Positions 46,108 through 60,910 of a stretch of 64,000 bases of DNA are shown in pieces. Within the stretch, counting starts at the first letter, position 1. Every line of letters begins with the position of its first letter. The notes beneath the pieces were generated by a model. That model was not told the origin of the DNA and did no database searches. It saw nothing but the letters and a program-made list of their open reading frames with translations. The translations under genes and the position numbers were made by a program. The stretch comes from Malus domestica (lineage: Eukaryota; Streptophyta; Magnoliopsida; Rosales; Rosaceae). The stretch spans positions 689,501 through 753,500 of the forward strand of contig NC_091668.1 in assembly GCF_042453785.1 (NCBI RefSeq), given 5' to 3'.

Positions 46108-48081
46108 TTACATGTTTATGAAAGAAATTTCACTCAAAGAATAATGGTCAGGTATAGTCAAGTAGTCCTTTAACTTGTATCGGTGTGGTTTCTCTGCACT
46201 AGATGCTGTGTTTGTTGAACTCGATCTGCTGATGCTACCATCATTTGTATCGGACATTGCAGAAACCGAACGCCACCCGACTTCCGGGAATAGGTCGTCG
46301 TCTTCATCTCGACAACACATCTCTCTCGACTTGACAGCATGAAGATTAAAACACTCATTTGCGTCCGTCTCTCCCGTTAGTAGCTTCAGTACCTGGCTCG
46401 CTTTCGGTCGAAGACGAGGTGACTGGTTTATGCAAAGCCCTGCTGCCATTACCATTCTGCGCATTTGGGCAACATCGTAGTCCCCATTTAACTTTGGATC
46501 CAGCAATGATTTAAGATCCATAACGTCTAACAAATTTCTTGCCTGTATCAAAGAACTTTAGATCAGAGGAGAATGCACAAAAAAAAAAGAGTAGAGGATC
46601 GGAAGCTATACAAACATTGAATGCTTACCCATTTGACCAAACTCTCTTGTCCTTTCGAAGCCTCATCTACGGGCTTTCGACCGGATAATAGTTCAAGGAG
46701 AATCACACCAAAGGCATAAACATCAATCTTGTCACTCACCATCCCATGCATGAAATATTCCGGAGCAATGTACCCAAAAGTCCCCACCACATCACTACTT
46801 ATCACATAACCAGAATCCGTCGGTCCCCATGTAGCAAGCCCGAAATCAGATAACTGCAAACCAAAATAAACTCGGGATTCAACACAAAAATGTACAATTT
46901 TGGAAAGAAAGTGAAACATAAATGTACGGCGGGCAGATCATATATGGATATACCTGCGGCTGAAGCTCGTCGGAGAGAAGAATGTTTGAGGATTTAACAT
47001 CGCGATGAATGATCGGTTGAGTGCATTCATTGTGCAAGTAAGTTAGAGCCTCTGCAACCGCAACAGCCACATTGAATCTCACTTCCCATGGGAGTATACA
47101 TCCATCACTGCAATCTGCACTAAGATGAAATGAAATTCGAATTCAGACAAGTGACGAGCACTTCGTTTGAATTTCAAATGACTAGAGCCCGTTTGATAAC
47201 CACTTCGTTCTAATTTCTTACCGTACAAGTTTCCTTCCAAGCTCCCTCTGGGAAAGAGGTCATATACCAAAATAAGGTTGCCATCTTCCACACATGCACC
47301 AAGTAGAGAAGCGATGTGTTTGTGCTGAATTGAAGACGCAAACTTGGTTTCCAAGAAAAAGTCATCCCAAGCTTCCTTGTACGATTTCAGAACCTTGACC
47401 GCCACTGATTCACCTCCTTCGAGACATCCTCTGTATACGCTGCTACACCCTCCCTCACCGATAAGATTTTCTGTTCACAAACCAATTGTTTAAATTCTTG
47501 CGAGCAAGAAAGCATTTTGAATAAAAGCACTTATGAGCAGTAGTTTTTTCTTACGAAAGTAATCCCAAACGAGCACTTAATATACCTGCAGAGAAGTGAC
47601 AAGTTGCGCTACTGATTTCTGCATAGCTGAAAAGTCTGCAACCTGCTGAGTTTTCTGCAACAAGAATCTCCAATTCATCGGAAAGCTGTGTTGGTGCTAC
47701 TGTCAAGCAATTTTCATCACCTTCCTGCGGCTGTGAATTTACCGAAAGAAATCGACGGCTAGGCAGGTCCATCATCACCCACTGTACCACGGACATATTT
47801 TCCCTGGATTTAAATTCTCTCATAGGAGTAGTACTCATAGCTTCCGCTGAGGCAGCAGCTATCCGCAAGAGCGGCCAACCCGGCCTCGACAATGGTGATT
47901 CATCATCCTCTCTCTCGGAAAACATGTCGAAGCTATCAAGTTTCCGGCGAAGTGGCCAACCAAGAGCTGGTTCTGGCATCTCAGTTTTGAACGGACAAGT
48001 GGAGCTCAAAAGCACTTCATCGCAACTGTCTCGGTAATTAGAACCTAATGAGTTTTCGGAAGAACAATGTAGATGATAAAA
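46108..48081 (-). CDS. STUNTED-type protein kinase, N-terminal exons not found
   Basis: Visible exons: up to about 48081 (or 48044 if an acceptor is used) to 47586, then 47470-47222, 47114-46954, 46853-46629 and 46542-46108. All junctions are in phase. The first shows the family region with [22 protein letters not shown] and [13 protein letters not shown]. The kinase domain appears intact: glycine loop [18 protein letters not shown] lysine, [51 protein letters not shown] and [10 protein letters not shown]. The C-tail is Ser/Thr-rich and ends [13 protein letters not shown]. Members of this receptor-like cytoplasmic kinase group normally begin with a universal-stress-protein domain. No such exon or start ATG is recognisable up to the next gene at 51.3 kb, and a TGA closes the frame at 48082-48084. 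So the gene is truncated, misassembled, or uses a short divergent first exon. Confidence 0.8.
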
Positions 48082-48084
48082 TCA

Positions 48085-50735
48085 ATAGTAGTTAGCCCTT
48101 CTTGATCATCATTCAACCTTTCAAACTTCAAAGCTTTGGACTTTTTAAAACCGGTATGCTGATGCTCCATAGAAAATATTATATGCATATGAGACTGTTC
48201 AAAACTATATTATATATAATAACATAGAGCCACCAGGACTAATATATTACATAATTTCCACGTTCTACGGTGAATTTGTCACGTTTACCTAATTGAAAAA
48301 ATAGTGACAATTTTTTAGATTAATTGAAATAGTTAGAATACGAGGAGAGAATGTTTGTTAGTCGACTATTATAATTTAAATTGGTGTAGAGAAGTCTAAT
48401 AAAAAGAGGTTTTTAATTATTGCAAACGATATAGCACTTAAACATGGTTTGCATCCTAGATTATGTACTCGATGTTTGACAAGGGTTATTTTTGAGTGTT
48501 CCATTTGAATTCTAATAGAAGAAGCGGGGGATCAACCGGTGGTGTTGTCACGGTACTTCACATTTTTAAGAGTCAAGAAGACTCACAGAAGCATTTCAAC
48601 TTTCTCATGACCCTGCAAGAATCTCATTTTTTTGTAGTACGAATGGGGAATTGGCCCAAAAATTGGATAGGGATCAAGACGCAGTCAGACGCCCACGATT
48701 GATGAACCTGAAATTCGTTCTCAACCACTAATTCATCCCATGATCGTTCATTAACTTTATCTTGATCTTGATTGCTGAGTTACGTCAAATCTTACAATAT
48801 TACCAAAATCCAAAAGAAAATACATGGTTAGTTTGCAATTTGTAAATTAAATGTTTTAATTAAGAACAAAACACAAGAGGACAAACAATATATATTACCA
48901 AACACAGGGCGATACACGTTGACCCGGACCTTTACATTTGAATATTTGACGGCCAAGTCATTTTTTTCATACAAAAATCTTACCCACCTAACCATAAAAC
49001 CATATTTTTTTCCATAAAGGAAATTGCCGCCAAATAAAAGATTTGGTACACCTAATGTGACTAATCTTGGATAAGTCCGAGCTACTGCCTTTCGATATTG
49101 AAAGAGGTTCCTTTCCTATCTTATTTGTGAGGATATTAGGAATTTTTAAATTATGTTTGTTTATCATGCATTTACAGTAATAAATTATTTTAAATATTTT
49201 TATTTAAAATTAAATATAAATAGTACCTGACGAAAATTAGTTGCATAATTTAAGAATTTCAAAATTCTTAGATCAGGAGAAGATCGACCAGGCTACAGTG
49301 TTGCCTATACACGTCACCACCCAACATTGTAAATTCGTGAAAATTGTACCATGACTCAGTGTATGATGTGATGGTTGAATTTCCAATCAAGTATTCAACG
49401 AAAAAGAATTCACCATTAAAAAATTTTGTTGTAAATTATGTAGTAGCAGAATGCGAACATTGGAAGGTCTAAGTTTTTATATAGAATTAGAGCGGAAACG
49501 TGTAAAAAAAAAATTTATTTATTTATTAAGGTATTTGGTCGAACACTTAGTAATTTATTGTCGCCCATATTGCGTACATGTCAACAGATACCGATATATG
49601 CCAAAGCAATCTGATAAGTGTTATTGAGAAATTTTGTTGAGTACTCTCGCCGCAACTTGTTGAGTGTTGCTGAGATATACTAGCAGACATTACATCAAAT
49701 ACTTGGTGGGCACAAAAGGGATCATTACTAAACATTCAAAAGATCCTCGAAAAACCTTCACCTGTATATTTCCTAAACCCCGAGTAATTATGAGACAATT
49801 TCAATCACAATGTACATCCGCCACCGAAACCATACTTCGATGCTACTAAAAATTCCACAAATTTGTGGCTCATGTACTTTCCATGCATCGTTTTTCCACT
49901 TGGGGCCACCATGTTGTAACATTCAAAAGGCGTAAGGGGTTCTTCTTAAGTTCTCAATCTCAATAAAATGGTCCATAATTTAATCAAAGCTACTAGAAAA
50001 GTTTAGAACTTTCAAATTAAAAACCCAAAGTGTTCAATAGACATTAACGATGAAGAAGGGTTAGTTATAGTAAAGAGACGAAGAATCCAAGTTTGGAGAT
50101 AGAGAGTAGATAAGAAAAAAACTTCGGTAAGATGTGGATGAGAGAGGCAAATTTTTTTATTTGGGCATGAAATATGAAACTTTTTTCACTTTTTAGCTTT
50201 TGGGATATCGATTGGAGAGGACGAGGCAATGCAAGTCACAACCGTGGCAATATCATGTCACGATCATTGGTTTAAGAGCTCGTAAGCACATTTCGTTACA
50301 AAAACGATTATAGGGGTAAGTTTTGCCTATTTGACACCTATATGTTGTCGAATTTTGCCTCAACTAATAAACAGTCTGTATACTTTCAATTTTATCCACA
50401 AGGGATAAATTAAAAATGCTAGAAAAGAGAGAGATTAATAGATAACTCAACGACGGTGTTCGACAAAAAAAAACTTAAAATTATAATGGACTTGTAACTA
50501 TTGTCCCGTAATTTAGATTTCAAAATTCAGATTTCATTAAACAATTTGCAATTTTCAAGTCAATTAATCCATCTATTTTACATAAATAATATTTTACTTT
50601 AAACTACTGAAAAGGAGATTCAAGTGGTAAGGAGTTTGTTCCTTACACACTAACAAAATCAATTATTTGTATTATGACACTTGATTATTAGACTTTATTC
50701 CTTACACACTAACAAAATTCTCAATTTGTTGACGT
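48085..50735. other. Intergenic DNA, no gene seen
   Basis: I looked here for the missing kinase N-terminus on the minus strand and found no open frame longer than about 62 codons and no USP-like motif. Confidence 0.4.
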
Positions 50736-50739
50736 TGCA

Positions 50740-50912
50740 TACACAATTTAAGTGGAAAGGAGTTTGTTCCCCTTAAACAAGATCTTGAGTTCAAACCTTG
50801 TGAATAAAGATGCCAGCTTTAGAAGAGTTTACTCCACCCCCGGACGCCTCGAATAAGCTCCGATCCGGCTCGAGGGATTAGTCCCCCCTTCCCCCTGGAT
50901 TCATCCAAAAAA
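50740..50912 (+). mobile_element. Possible tRNA-derived SINE
   Basis: An A-box-like TAAGTGGAAAGGAGTTTG is followed about 40 bp later by a B-box-like GAGTTCAAACCTTG. A GC-rich body (GACGCCTCGAATAAGCTCCG) and a short A-rich end come next. Part of the head is repeated at about 50620. No target duplication was confirmed. Confidence 0.5.
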
Positions 50913-51129
50913 ATTTTGAAACCAAAACAAGATTTTTATTCTTATTTTTTGAATTTGAACCAAAAAAAGGAAAAAAGCAAAAAGTAAAAAGATAAGCAGA
51001 TAAGGGAACCTAGGGAGGTGTGCCAGCTGGCAAAAGCTTGGCTTGGCTAATGGCTAGGTCAGCCAGCAGCGCTTCCACCACGGTTTTGACTTTTTGACTC
51101 CCCTCGTCCTCCCTCTTTCAAATTTCAAT

Positions 51130-51200
51130 TTCTTCTCACTCCCACTCCCACTCCCACTCCCATTCCCACACCCTCTCCCTCTTTCCGAATTAGGGTTTCT
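51130..51200 (+). promoter_or_regulatory. Pyrimidine-rich leader with CTCCCA repeats and telo-box before the ROP gene
   Basis: Five CACTCCC/CATTCCC units, then CTCTCCCTC and TTAGGGTTT (a telo-box) at about 51189. Telo-boxes and pyrimidine tracts near transcription starts are common in plant genes active in dividing cells. The role here is inferred. Confidence 0.4.
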
Positions 51201-51307
51201 GCTAGCAAGATGGCGTCTTGGTGACCTCAGAAGGAAGTAGAAGCGACGGAAAAGGAGATATTTTCGGGCGGAGATCTGCTGCTTCGATCTCTAGGTGGAA
51301 ACATTGA

Positions 51308-53595
<2,288 letters not shown>

Positions 53596-54010
53596 AGGAA
53601 CAAGTAGATTTATGAGCTGATTTGCTGACTGCCGACCTTTCTTCACCGCTACCTCCTCTGTACTCGAAGTCCTTGCGGAAGCAGCAAACCGTGGTGTATG
53701 TATAGTATGTACTGACATTTTATGGATTCATGTGATAGCTTTAGATGGTTTGTTTAAGACTTATGTTCATGTATTTAAGTGACAGTTAGCTTTGCTAACA
53801 CATGCATTTCTCCGTCTTTCTCATATATTGCATCGAACTCTTTCTGGATAATGTCTGTATAACATAGTTCACAGTTCAATACCATATTATACAGAAGCTT
53901 CAAAAGAGAAAAGCATACAATAGCGGTCTTTATTAGTACATCCCTCGAAAAAATTATGCAGTTTGTAATCGAAAAAATTCATAGGAAGTTTATCATATAA
54001 TGCCTTTGAA

Positions 54011-57000
54011 TTAATCAGTCGCTTGTGTCTTTTGTTGCTGTAGACTAACTAATTGTTTGTAGAGACTACCAGGTCTTCCAATCAGCTGCTCGTGGCTTCC
54101 CATTTCAGCCACCCTACCATTTTGTAGCAGGGCGATACGGTTGGCATCACGAATAGTTGACAACCGGTGTGCTACCAAGATCGTCGTTCGGCCCTCCATT
54201 AGCTTATCAAGAGCCTCTTGGACCAGCTTCTCAGACTCTGTGTCCAATGCACTTGTTGCTTCGTCCAGAAGAAGAATCGACGGATCTTTCAGTATTGCTC
54301 TGGCAATTGCCACCCTCTGTTTCTGCCCTCCCGATAACTGCACCCCTTTCTCTCCCACTTGCGTTTTGTACCCTTCAGGCATTCGACTTATGAAACCGTG
54401 TGCATTCGCTGCTTTCGCCGCTGTCACTACCTCTACTTCCGATGCTTCCTCGTGCCCATACTTTATGTTCTCATAAATTGTTGTGCAGAACAATGCCGGC
54501 TCTTGCTGAACTAGACTTATTCTCTTCCTCAACGATTTCAAGTTCATACTTCTGATATCGTATCCATCAATTAGAACCGTACCAGAAACGGGGTCATAAA
54601 ATCTCATTACCAGTGCAATCACCGTACTCTTCCCAGAACCACTTGGCCCGACTACTGCAAGGCTCTTTCCTGCTGAAACCCGTAAATTCAAATGGTCGAA
54701 AATGGTGATATCCGGCCTTGCAGGGTACCAGAAACTCACATTCCTGAACTCTATATCTCCTTTGACATTAGCAACAACATTTGATCTGGGATCATTACGA
54801 TGTATGGCCGTTTCTCGCTTTAGGATACTGAAAATTGGGCCGAGCACTTGCGATCCCTTCATAATTTCTGGTGTGAGAGCTAGGGTTTCTGCAATACTCA
54901 GTGACGTGACTATTAAGACCATGAAGGACTTGATGATGTCTCCGAAATTCGAGTCTTTATCCTTGATTAGTACTGATGCATACCAAAGGCCAAGCGCATA
55001 AGAACAGAACGCGAAAAACTGCGATAAACCGTAGCAGAAACCTGATATGTGGCCTCTTAGAACTGCTTGCTTGTTTGGCTTGTTTAGTTCCAAGGAAAAC
55101 TGGAGCGATATCCGTTCTTCGCAACCAAATGCAGCAACAGTACGTATGTTGGCAATCGCTTCGCGTGCCACGGAAGTTGCTTTTGAGTAGGCATGGTTGT
55201 AGTCCCCTCCGAATCCCTTCAGAAACAGTTGCTGCGCATACAGATCAAGAAAACCAAACATACGTTGGATTCAGGATAAAAACAATTGAAACATAAACAA
55301 TATGCAGCTTTTAACAATGTCGTGGTTGTTTTTATTCTGACCTCAGTTATGGAAGCTCCGATAAGTAGAGGGAGGGAGGCACTCACGACAGCTGCAATAC
55401 GCCAACTTAAGGTGAAAGCAATAGCGAAAGCAGTCACTGCGAGTGCGAGATTCTGCACGATTGTTGATAGACGGTCAGCTAGAGCGCTTCGCACTAATGT
55501 TGCATTTGCTGCTAAAGTTGATGTCAGTGCTCCGGTGTTATTCTCATCCAAATCAAACCAACCAACTTCGTTTGAAAGGATAGCTGCAGTCGAAACAAGA
55601 ACGAGTTCTCAGATTTGATTGATTTTGTAATGTGCATTACATGAGAAATGAAAACATGAATTGATCTTTGAGGTCGAGAAGAACCTTTGAACATTAATAA
55701 GCGAACGCGAGTTGTGAGCCGCTCCCCCATCAATGTATAAAAGTAGTGCTGCAGGAGATATATTGGGACAGTAAGAGCAGCCAAGCCAACAAATATGAGA
55801 GCTATCCTATCAACATCATGTTTGATTTGAGAGCCACTAGGAGCGTAAAACGCTGTCAAGACGTGAGTTATTCCAAGGGCGAAAAGAGGAGCTTCCATGC
55901 CGGCCAGAACTGCACCAAGTGACCCGAGTATTGCATAAGGCCACTCGGGCGCATTTAGTTTCACTAATTCCCACACTGATGCAGTAGGAGCAGAGCTGTT
56001 TTGATCACTTGGCTTCTGCTGTTTGGTTGTGGTTGCCTTGTCCTCCTGCGGATAGTTACTCGTGGTATCGCGAAAGCTGGATTCTCTCGAAGAATGTCCA
56101 GATACTAAGCCAGAATCTTTAACATGTTCCAGTACCTGCAAGCTCACCAGATTTGCATACTCCCCTTTCTTGGACATCAAGTCTGAATGGTTGCCACTCT
56201 CAGCAACCTGACCGTTCTTCAAGACAACGATTGTGTCCACATCCCGGATAGTGGACAACCGATGAGCAACGATGACTGTAGTTCGATGCAACATGATTTT
56301 CTCGAGTGCCTGCTGAACGATTAGTTCTGATTCTGCATCAAGAGCGCTTGTGGCCTCATCTAAAAGTAGTATTTTTGGGTTTCGCAGCACTGCTCTTGCA
56401 ATAGCTATGCGCTGCTTTTGCCCTCCGGAAAGCTGAGTTCCTCCTTCTCCTGCCTGAGTGTTGTAGCCATCAGGCAATCCTTCAATGAAAGAATGTGCAT
56501 TTGCAGCTTTAGCAGCTTCCATGATCTGATCCATGTCTGCGTCTTCTTTACCGTACAAAATGTTGCCGGCTATAGTAGTCGCAAACAATGCCGGTTCTTG
56601 ACTTACCAATCCCATCTGTTCTCGTAACCATTTCAGTCGGAGAGTTCCGAGTTCATGTCCATCCAACAGTATTTTACCTGACAAAAAGTGGTTTATGATT
56701 TAGACCTCAAAACAAAAAACGAAATGGTTATTAGACAGGACCCGAAATAATATATACCTGAAACGGGGTTGTAGAATCGCTGAATCATGGATATAACAGT
56801 GCTCTTTCCTGAACCACTAGGACCAACAACTGCAAATGTCTTGCCAGCTCCAATCGAAAAGCTCAAATTCTCAAACACCATGTTTGGTCGTGAAGAATAG
56901 GCGAAACCAACCTCACAGAAGTCAATCTGCCCAGATACTTTCGGCAACACTATTCCATTGTCCGATACCTTAGAGGAATTGGAATCCGAATCAATCATCG

Positions 57001-58512
57001 TCATGATATTACCAGCAGCAGCTCTACCCTTTGCAATTGCAGCAAGGTTTGGAGCAGCTTGGCCGAGAGCACTACACAAGAAAAAGGTCTGCTTTTAATC
57101 ACGAAAGGGGAAATAGTAAATGCGCACATAATTTGGAGTGGACTTACAATCCACTGAAGATGACATTGAGGATAGTTGTGAATGCTTTCCCTCCGTTCGT
57201 GTCGTGATGCCTTACAAGTATGCCGGCGTACCACAGAAGCAATGCCCAAGCGCAAAACAACAGCCCATATGTAAACCCTACGCCAACTCCCTTCGCAACA
57301 CCGCTCTTCTTTCCCAGCTTGAGGGCCTTGTTCAGTGAGGTTGAGTATGCTTCAATGGCTCTGTCCTCTCCCCCGAATGAGTACACAGTACGAATCTGTG
57401 AAATAACCTGGTACATGCAAAATGTGAGACCAAAATAGGCTACATTAGCGGCAAGATTTGTAAGATAACGAGAAATACCGAGAACAGTGTACCTCTTCAG
57501 CAACCTTGCCGGCTTCTGCATAAGCAGCCTCACCCTTTTCGGATAAGGTAGACATGATTATAGTATAAGCTCCACCTGCAATAGCTATGAACGGAACCAC
57601 AGCCAACGTCAGAAGCGTAAGCTGCCATACTGATGTAAACCCGATGGCAAATCCGATAAGGAACTGCGAAAGGTAGCGCAACGCATGGCCGGTCTGCATT
57701 CAGAAGATACAAGGAACAATGTTACATTACGCTACTCTAAGTACGCTCTTCGAGAGATTTCACAACGGTTTTGGTTGCGGATTACCTTGTCACCTATTGC
57801 ATCTTGCACTAGAATTGCATCACTTGAAATGTGGAAAATAATGTTAGTGTCTCTGGCTTCAGTGTCGAAAAAATTTATGTCCTTGTTTAGAACTGACTGG
57901 AGGTACTTCATTCGCAAACGCGCTGTCTGCCTCTCCCCCGTTCGTGTCCAGAATGCTACACCTGAAAATTAAAGCGTCAGCAAGGATACTCATACTTAAT
58001 CAACTTGGCTACGCTCATGTCTGCTGCTACTGATGCTCGTATAACTAATTCGAGAAGTGAAGTTTCCGAAACGTACCAATCCATGCTGATGCGAAGAGAA
58101 CGAGTCCAAGATATACCAAGTACAAAGCATACTGCAAATGAAAGAAAAGAGTAACCTCACATACATATCTCGAAACTGAACATCATCGCACAAAAAGGAT
58201 TGCAAAAACCTAGTCTGAAACGTTTGATCTTACCTCGGAAACCCGGGCAGACTGTTGCTGCGGATTCTTTGCCAGATGCCCTAACGAATCGATCATACGA
58301 CCAAAAACAACAAAGAACACAGGAAGCACACCACCATGGATACAAGCCCCAACACTTCCCAAAAACATTAACAAATAGTCCGCCTTATCGGCAGCAGCGA
58401 AAAGTCCGATGAGCGACACGCTGCGCTGCTTGCTCGGGTTCGTTTGTTTGTCCATTTTCCGAAGCGGGTTTCCGTCCGAAAACTTGTCGGAGGAAAGCTC
58501 TACTTCCTCCAT
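54011..58512 (-). CDS. ABC transporter, subfamily B, ABCB13/14-like (full-size P-glycoprotein)
   Basis: Nine exons: 58512-58234, 58131-58077, 57961-57786, 57693-57493, 57407-57148, 57071-56758, 56677-55685, 55583-55342 and 55231-54011. All are in phase, for 1246 aa, matching Arabidopsis ABCB13 (about 1245). The order is TMD1-NBD1-linker-TMD2-NBD2. Both NBDs carry Walker [18 protein letters not shown] signature, Walker [13 protein letters not shown] and switch His ([10 protein letters not shown]), so both ATP sites look competent. The Ser/Thr-rich linker ([20 protein letters not shown]) separates the halves. Family-typical stretches include LDENNTG and RTVAAFG. ABCB14 is a malate importer in guard cells, and ABCB13/14 relatives are also linked to auxin transport; the substrate here is unproven. 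Its 3' end converges with the ROP gene 415 bp away. Confidence 0.96.
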
Positions 58513-58596
58513 TGTTGAATGCCGACAGACAAAGTGAAGTTTGCTGATTGCGGAGAGGGAGAAAGGTGTTTATTTCCCGCCAATTAATGCAGAAGC

Positions 58597-58604
58597 TATA
58601 TAAC
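58597..58604 (-). promoter_or_regulatory. TATA box of the ABCB gene
   Basis: The minus strand reads TTATATAG about 88 bp upstream of the start codon. Two MITEs with perfect target duplications lie at 58849 and 59328, about 340 and 815 bp upstream of the ATG. Confidence 0.5.
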
Positions 58605-58780
58605 TAGTTGGCGTCTCAACAAACAAATCGGCTCTCTTACTGCATTTTCTCGGAAACTTTTATTGCCGTATTTGTAGCTTTCAATTTGAGCCGTTGGATA
58701 AAGAAAGCAATTAATTCAATAAATAAAAAGATTTAGTTACTGGAAAAAAGGAAGGAAAAGTATAAATTTAAATTATAGTA

Positions 58781-58866
58781 AAGTGGTGGTTGCACTTGAA
58801 TTTGGAGGCAGATTGTCTGCCTCCTAAGTGGTGGTTGCACTTGAATTTGGAGGCAGATTGTTTGCC
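58781..58866. repeat. 45-bp tandem duplication spanning the left end of a MITE
   Basis: AAGTGGTGGTTGCACTTGAA plus TTTGGAGGCAGATTGT occurs at 58781 and again at 58826. The first copy ends in GTCTGCCTCCT, so it looks like a mini-palindrome of the MITE ends (GGAGGCAG...CTGCCTCC). The second copy continues into the full element. Confidence 0.85.
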
Positions 58867-59015
58867 TTCTTGTTTGGGTGCTCTTCCCATCTCCTTCTAT
58901 TTTGTGCAGTCATGGTTAAGTCACGTCAACATTTTATAACGTGGCTTAACTGTGACCATACAAATAGGAAAGGATGAGAATGACACTCAAACAGAAGGGC
59001 AGACAATCTGCCTCC
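58849..59015. mobile_element. Mutator-type MITE family A, 167 bp, perfect 9-bp target duplication
   Basis: The ends are GGAGGCAGATTGTTTGCC and GGGCAGACAATCTGCCTCC. CTTGAATTT is duplicated at 58840-58848 and 59016-59024. The interior (GTTAAGTCACGTCAAC / CGTGGCTTAACTGTGACC) is the family-A palindrome in a shorter version. It lies in the ABCB upstream region. Confidence 0.88.
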
Positions 59016-59327
59016 CTTGAATTTTCATGGATTTGAGCAGCAAGGAGTCGGATATCAATCACATCATCTTTCTACATCAGTATGTGGAACTCGTTTATAT
59101 AACGATGACATTCACAACTCCACATATTTAGTTTGATAGGTTTTTACTTTTAGTTTTTAAGCAAATAATGACTTCTCAAATTTTGGATTTTAGATTTCGA
59201 ATACTCGTTTGGGTTTAGGACTCTTTAAAAAATGAAGTCAAAATCAACTTAAAAAATAGTTTATTTCTTAAAAACGTCAAAAGTGTATTTTAGAGTTGAT
59301 AAAGTCAAAACCACTTCTTTCTCTCTC

Positions 59328-59514
59328 GGAACTGGATCCCCAAAAACTGAGCAGCCTGAGAAATCAATTAGGGCCATTGAAATTTAATCAAACAGCTACA
59401 ATTATTATAACTTCTAAAGGGACCCCTATTTGTAGCCATTGGTTTAAATTTCAACGGCCCAACATCATTGCTTAGGCTGCTCAGTTTTTGGAGATCCAGA
59501 AAGGATCCAGTTCC
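59328..59514. mobile_element. MITE, 187 bp, perfect 9-bp target duplication
   Basis: The ends are GGAACTGGATCCCCAAAAAC and AAGGATCCAGTTCC. TTCTCTCTC is duplicated at 59319-59327 and 59515-59523. The arms pair through ACTGAGCAGCCT / AGGCTGCTCAGT and GGGCCATTGAAATTTA / TAAATTTCAACGGCCC. Some caution is needed because the flanks are CT-rich. Confidence 0.82.
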
Positions 59515-59691
59515 TTCTCTCTCGGTCTCCCTTATTTCTTTTACATACTCTTTCTCTCTCCTCCTATGCTCTCTCTTTCTCCCTCTTAGAAGTTCCAACT
59601 CCACCAAGGAGCTGCTGTAGCTGAGTTTTTTTTTCTCTTTAAAAACAATTATAACTCTTGTTTGTACCATACTTGACCAATTCCGAAACTA

Positions 59692-60131
59692 CTGAGCATC
59701 GGTCAACGTTATACCGTCAAGGACCCAGAAGAGTTTCCCTCCAACCAGGATGCCAATCACAGCGCGACACATGTCGACATCAGAAGCTAATCATAACGTG
59801 ACACATGTCAACACCAGAAACCAATCATAACACGATACGTGTCAATGTCATAATGAAACTAGAAACTCTCTTCTATAAATAGAGATCATTCTCTCACAAT
59901 ATTTTCTAATGTCATTTGTAATAAATCATTCACTAGTACTCACAAAATGAGAGCTTGAACCTATGTACTTGTGTAAACCCTTCACAATTAATGAGAACTT
60001 TTCTACTTCGTGGACGTAGCCAATTTGGGTGAACCACGTACATCTTGTGTTTGTTTCCCTGTCTCTATCCATTTACATAATTATCCACACTAGTGACCAG
60101 AGCAATCTAGCAAAAGTCACGAACTTAACAT
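59692..60131 (+). mobile_element. Solo LTR related to the 36.2-kb segment
   Basis: Starts near TGAGCATCGGTCAACG. It has three diverged ACACATGTCGACATCAGAA-type repeats, a TATA box TCTATAAATAGAG (about 59872-59885), and then the segment shared with 36154-36390. The end is near CACGAACTTAACA. No internal domain is attached. The target duplication was not found. Confidence 0.65.
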
Positions 60132-60169
60132 TTTATGTTGTACCAAAGTCCTCGCTGATTTTGTGCATC

Positions 60170-60910
60170 AACAACTCTCATACAACAACAAAGCATTTTC
60201 CCACTAAATGAAGTCGGTTGTATGAATTATAGAACACAATTACATTCGGTTATGTGTCACGTCTTTCATTAGATCCAAGTACTCCACGTCTTTTCTTAGA
60301 GTCTCTTCCAAAATCTTCATGGGTCTTCCTCTACCCATTCGGCCCTGAATCTCTGTCTCGTAACGTATCTTCCAACTACAGCGTTAGTAGGCATTCGTTT
60401 CACATGTCCAAATCACCGTAACTGATTTTCTCTCATATTTCCTTCAATTTCGGCTACTCCTAGTTTACTTCGAATATCCTTATTCCTAATCTTATCATTT
60501 CTCAAGTGCCCACACATCCAATGAAGCATTTTCATCTCCACTACACTTATTTTATGTACGTGTTGATACTTCATTGGCCAACATTTTGTGCCATAAAACA
60601 TTGTTGGCCTTATTGTCGTCCTATAAAATTTTCCCTTGAACTTTGGCATATGATGGTCGCACAACACACCCGATGCACTCTTCCACTTCATTCATCCAGC
60701 TTGTATTCTATAGTTGAGGTTTCCATCCATCTCTCTATTCTTTTGCAATATATATCCTAGGTAGCGAAATCGGTCGCTTTTTGGTACTTCCTGATCTCCA
60801 ATCCTTACCCATAACTCATTTGAGCCTCTGTTCGCACTAAACTTGCACTCCATATACTCTGTCTTTGACCAACTTAGGCGAAGACCTTTAGATTCCAACA
60901 CTTCTCTAGA
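60170..60910 (-). mobile_element. RTE LINE 3' fragment, minus strand
   Basis: On the minus strand it covers the equivalent of [20 protein letters not shown] through [39 protein letters not shown] and the terminal region, and ends with a short degenerate (GTT)n tail (forward CAACAACAAAGC near 60183). Frameshifts and substitutions show it is dead. It is more diverged than the copies at 31 and 36 kb. Confidence 0.85.
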
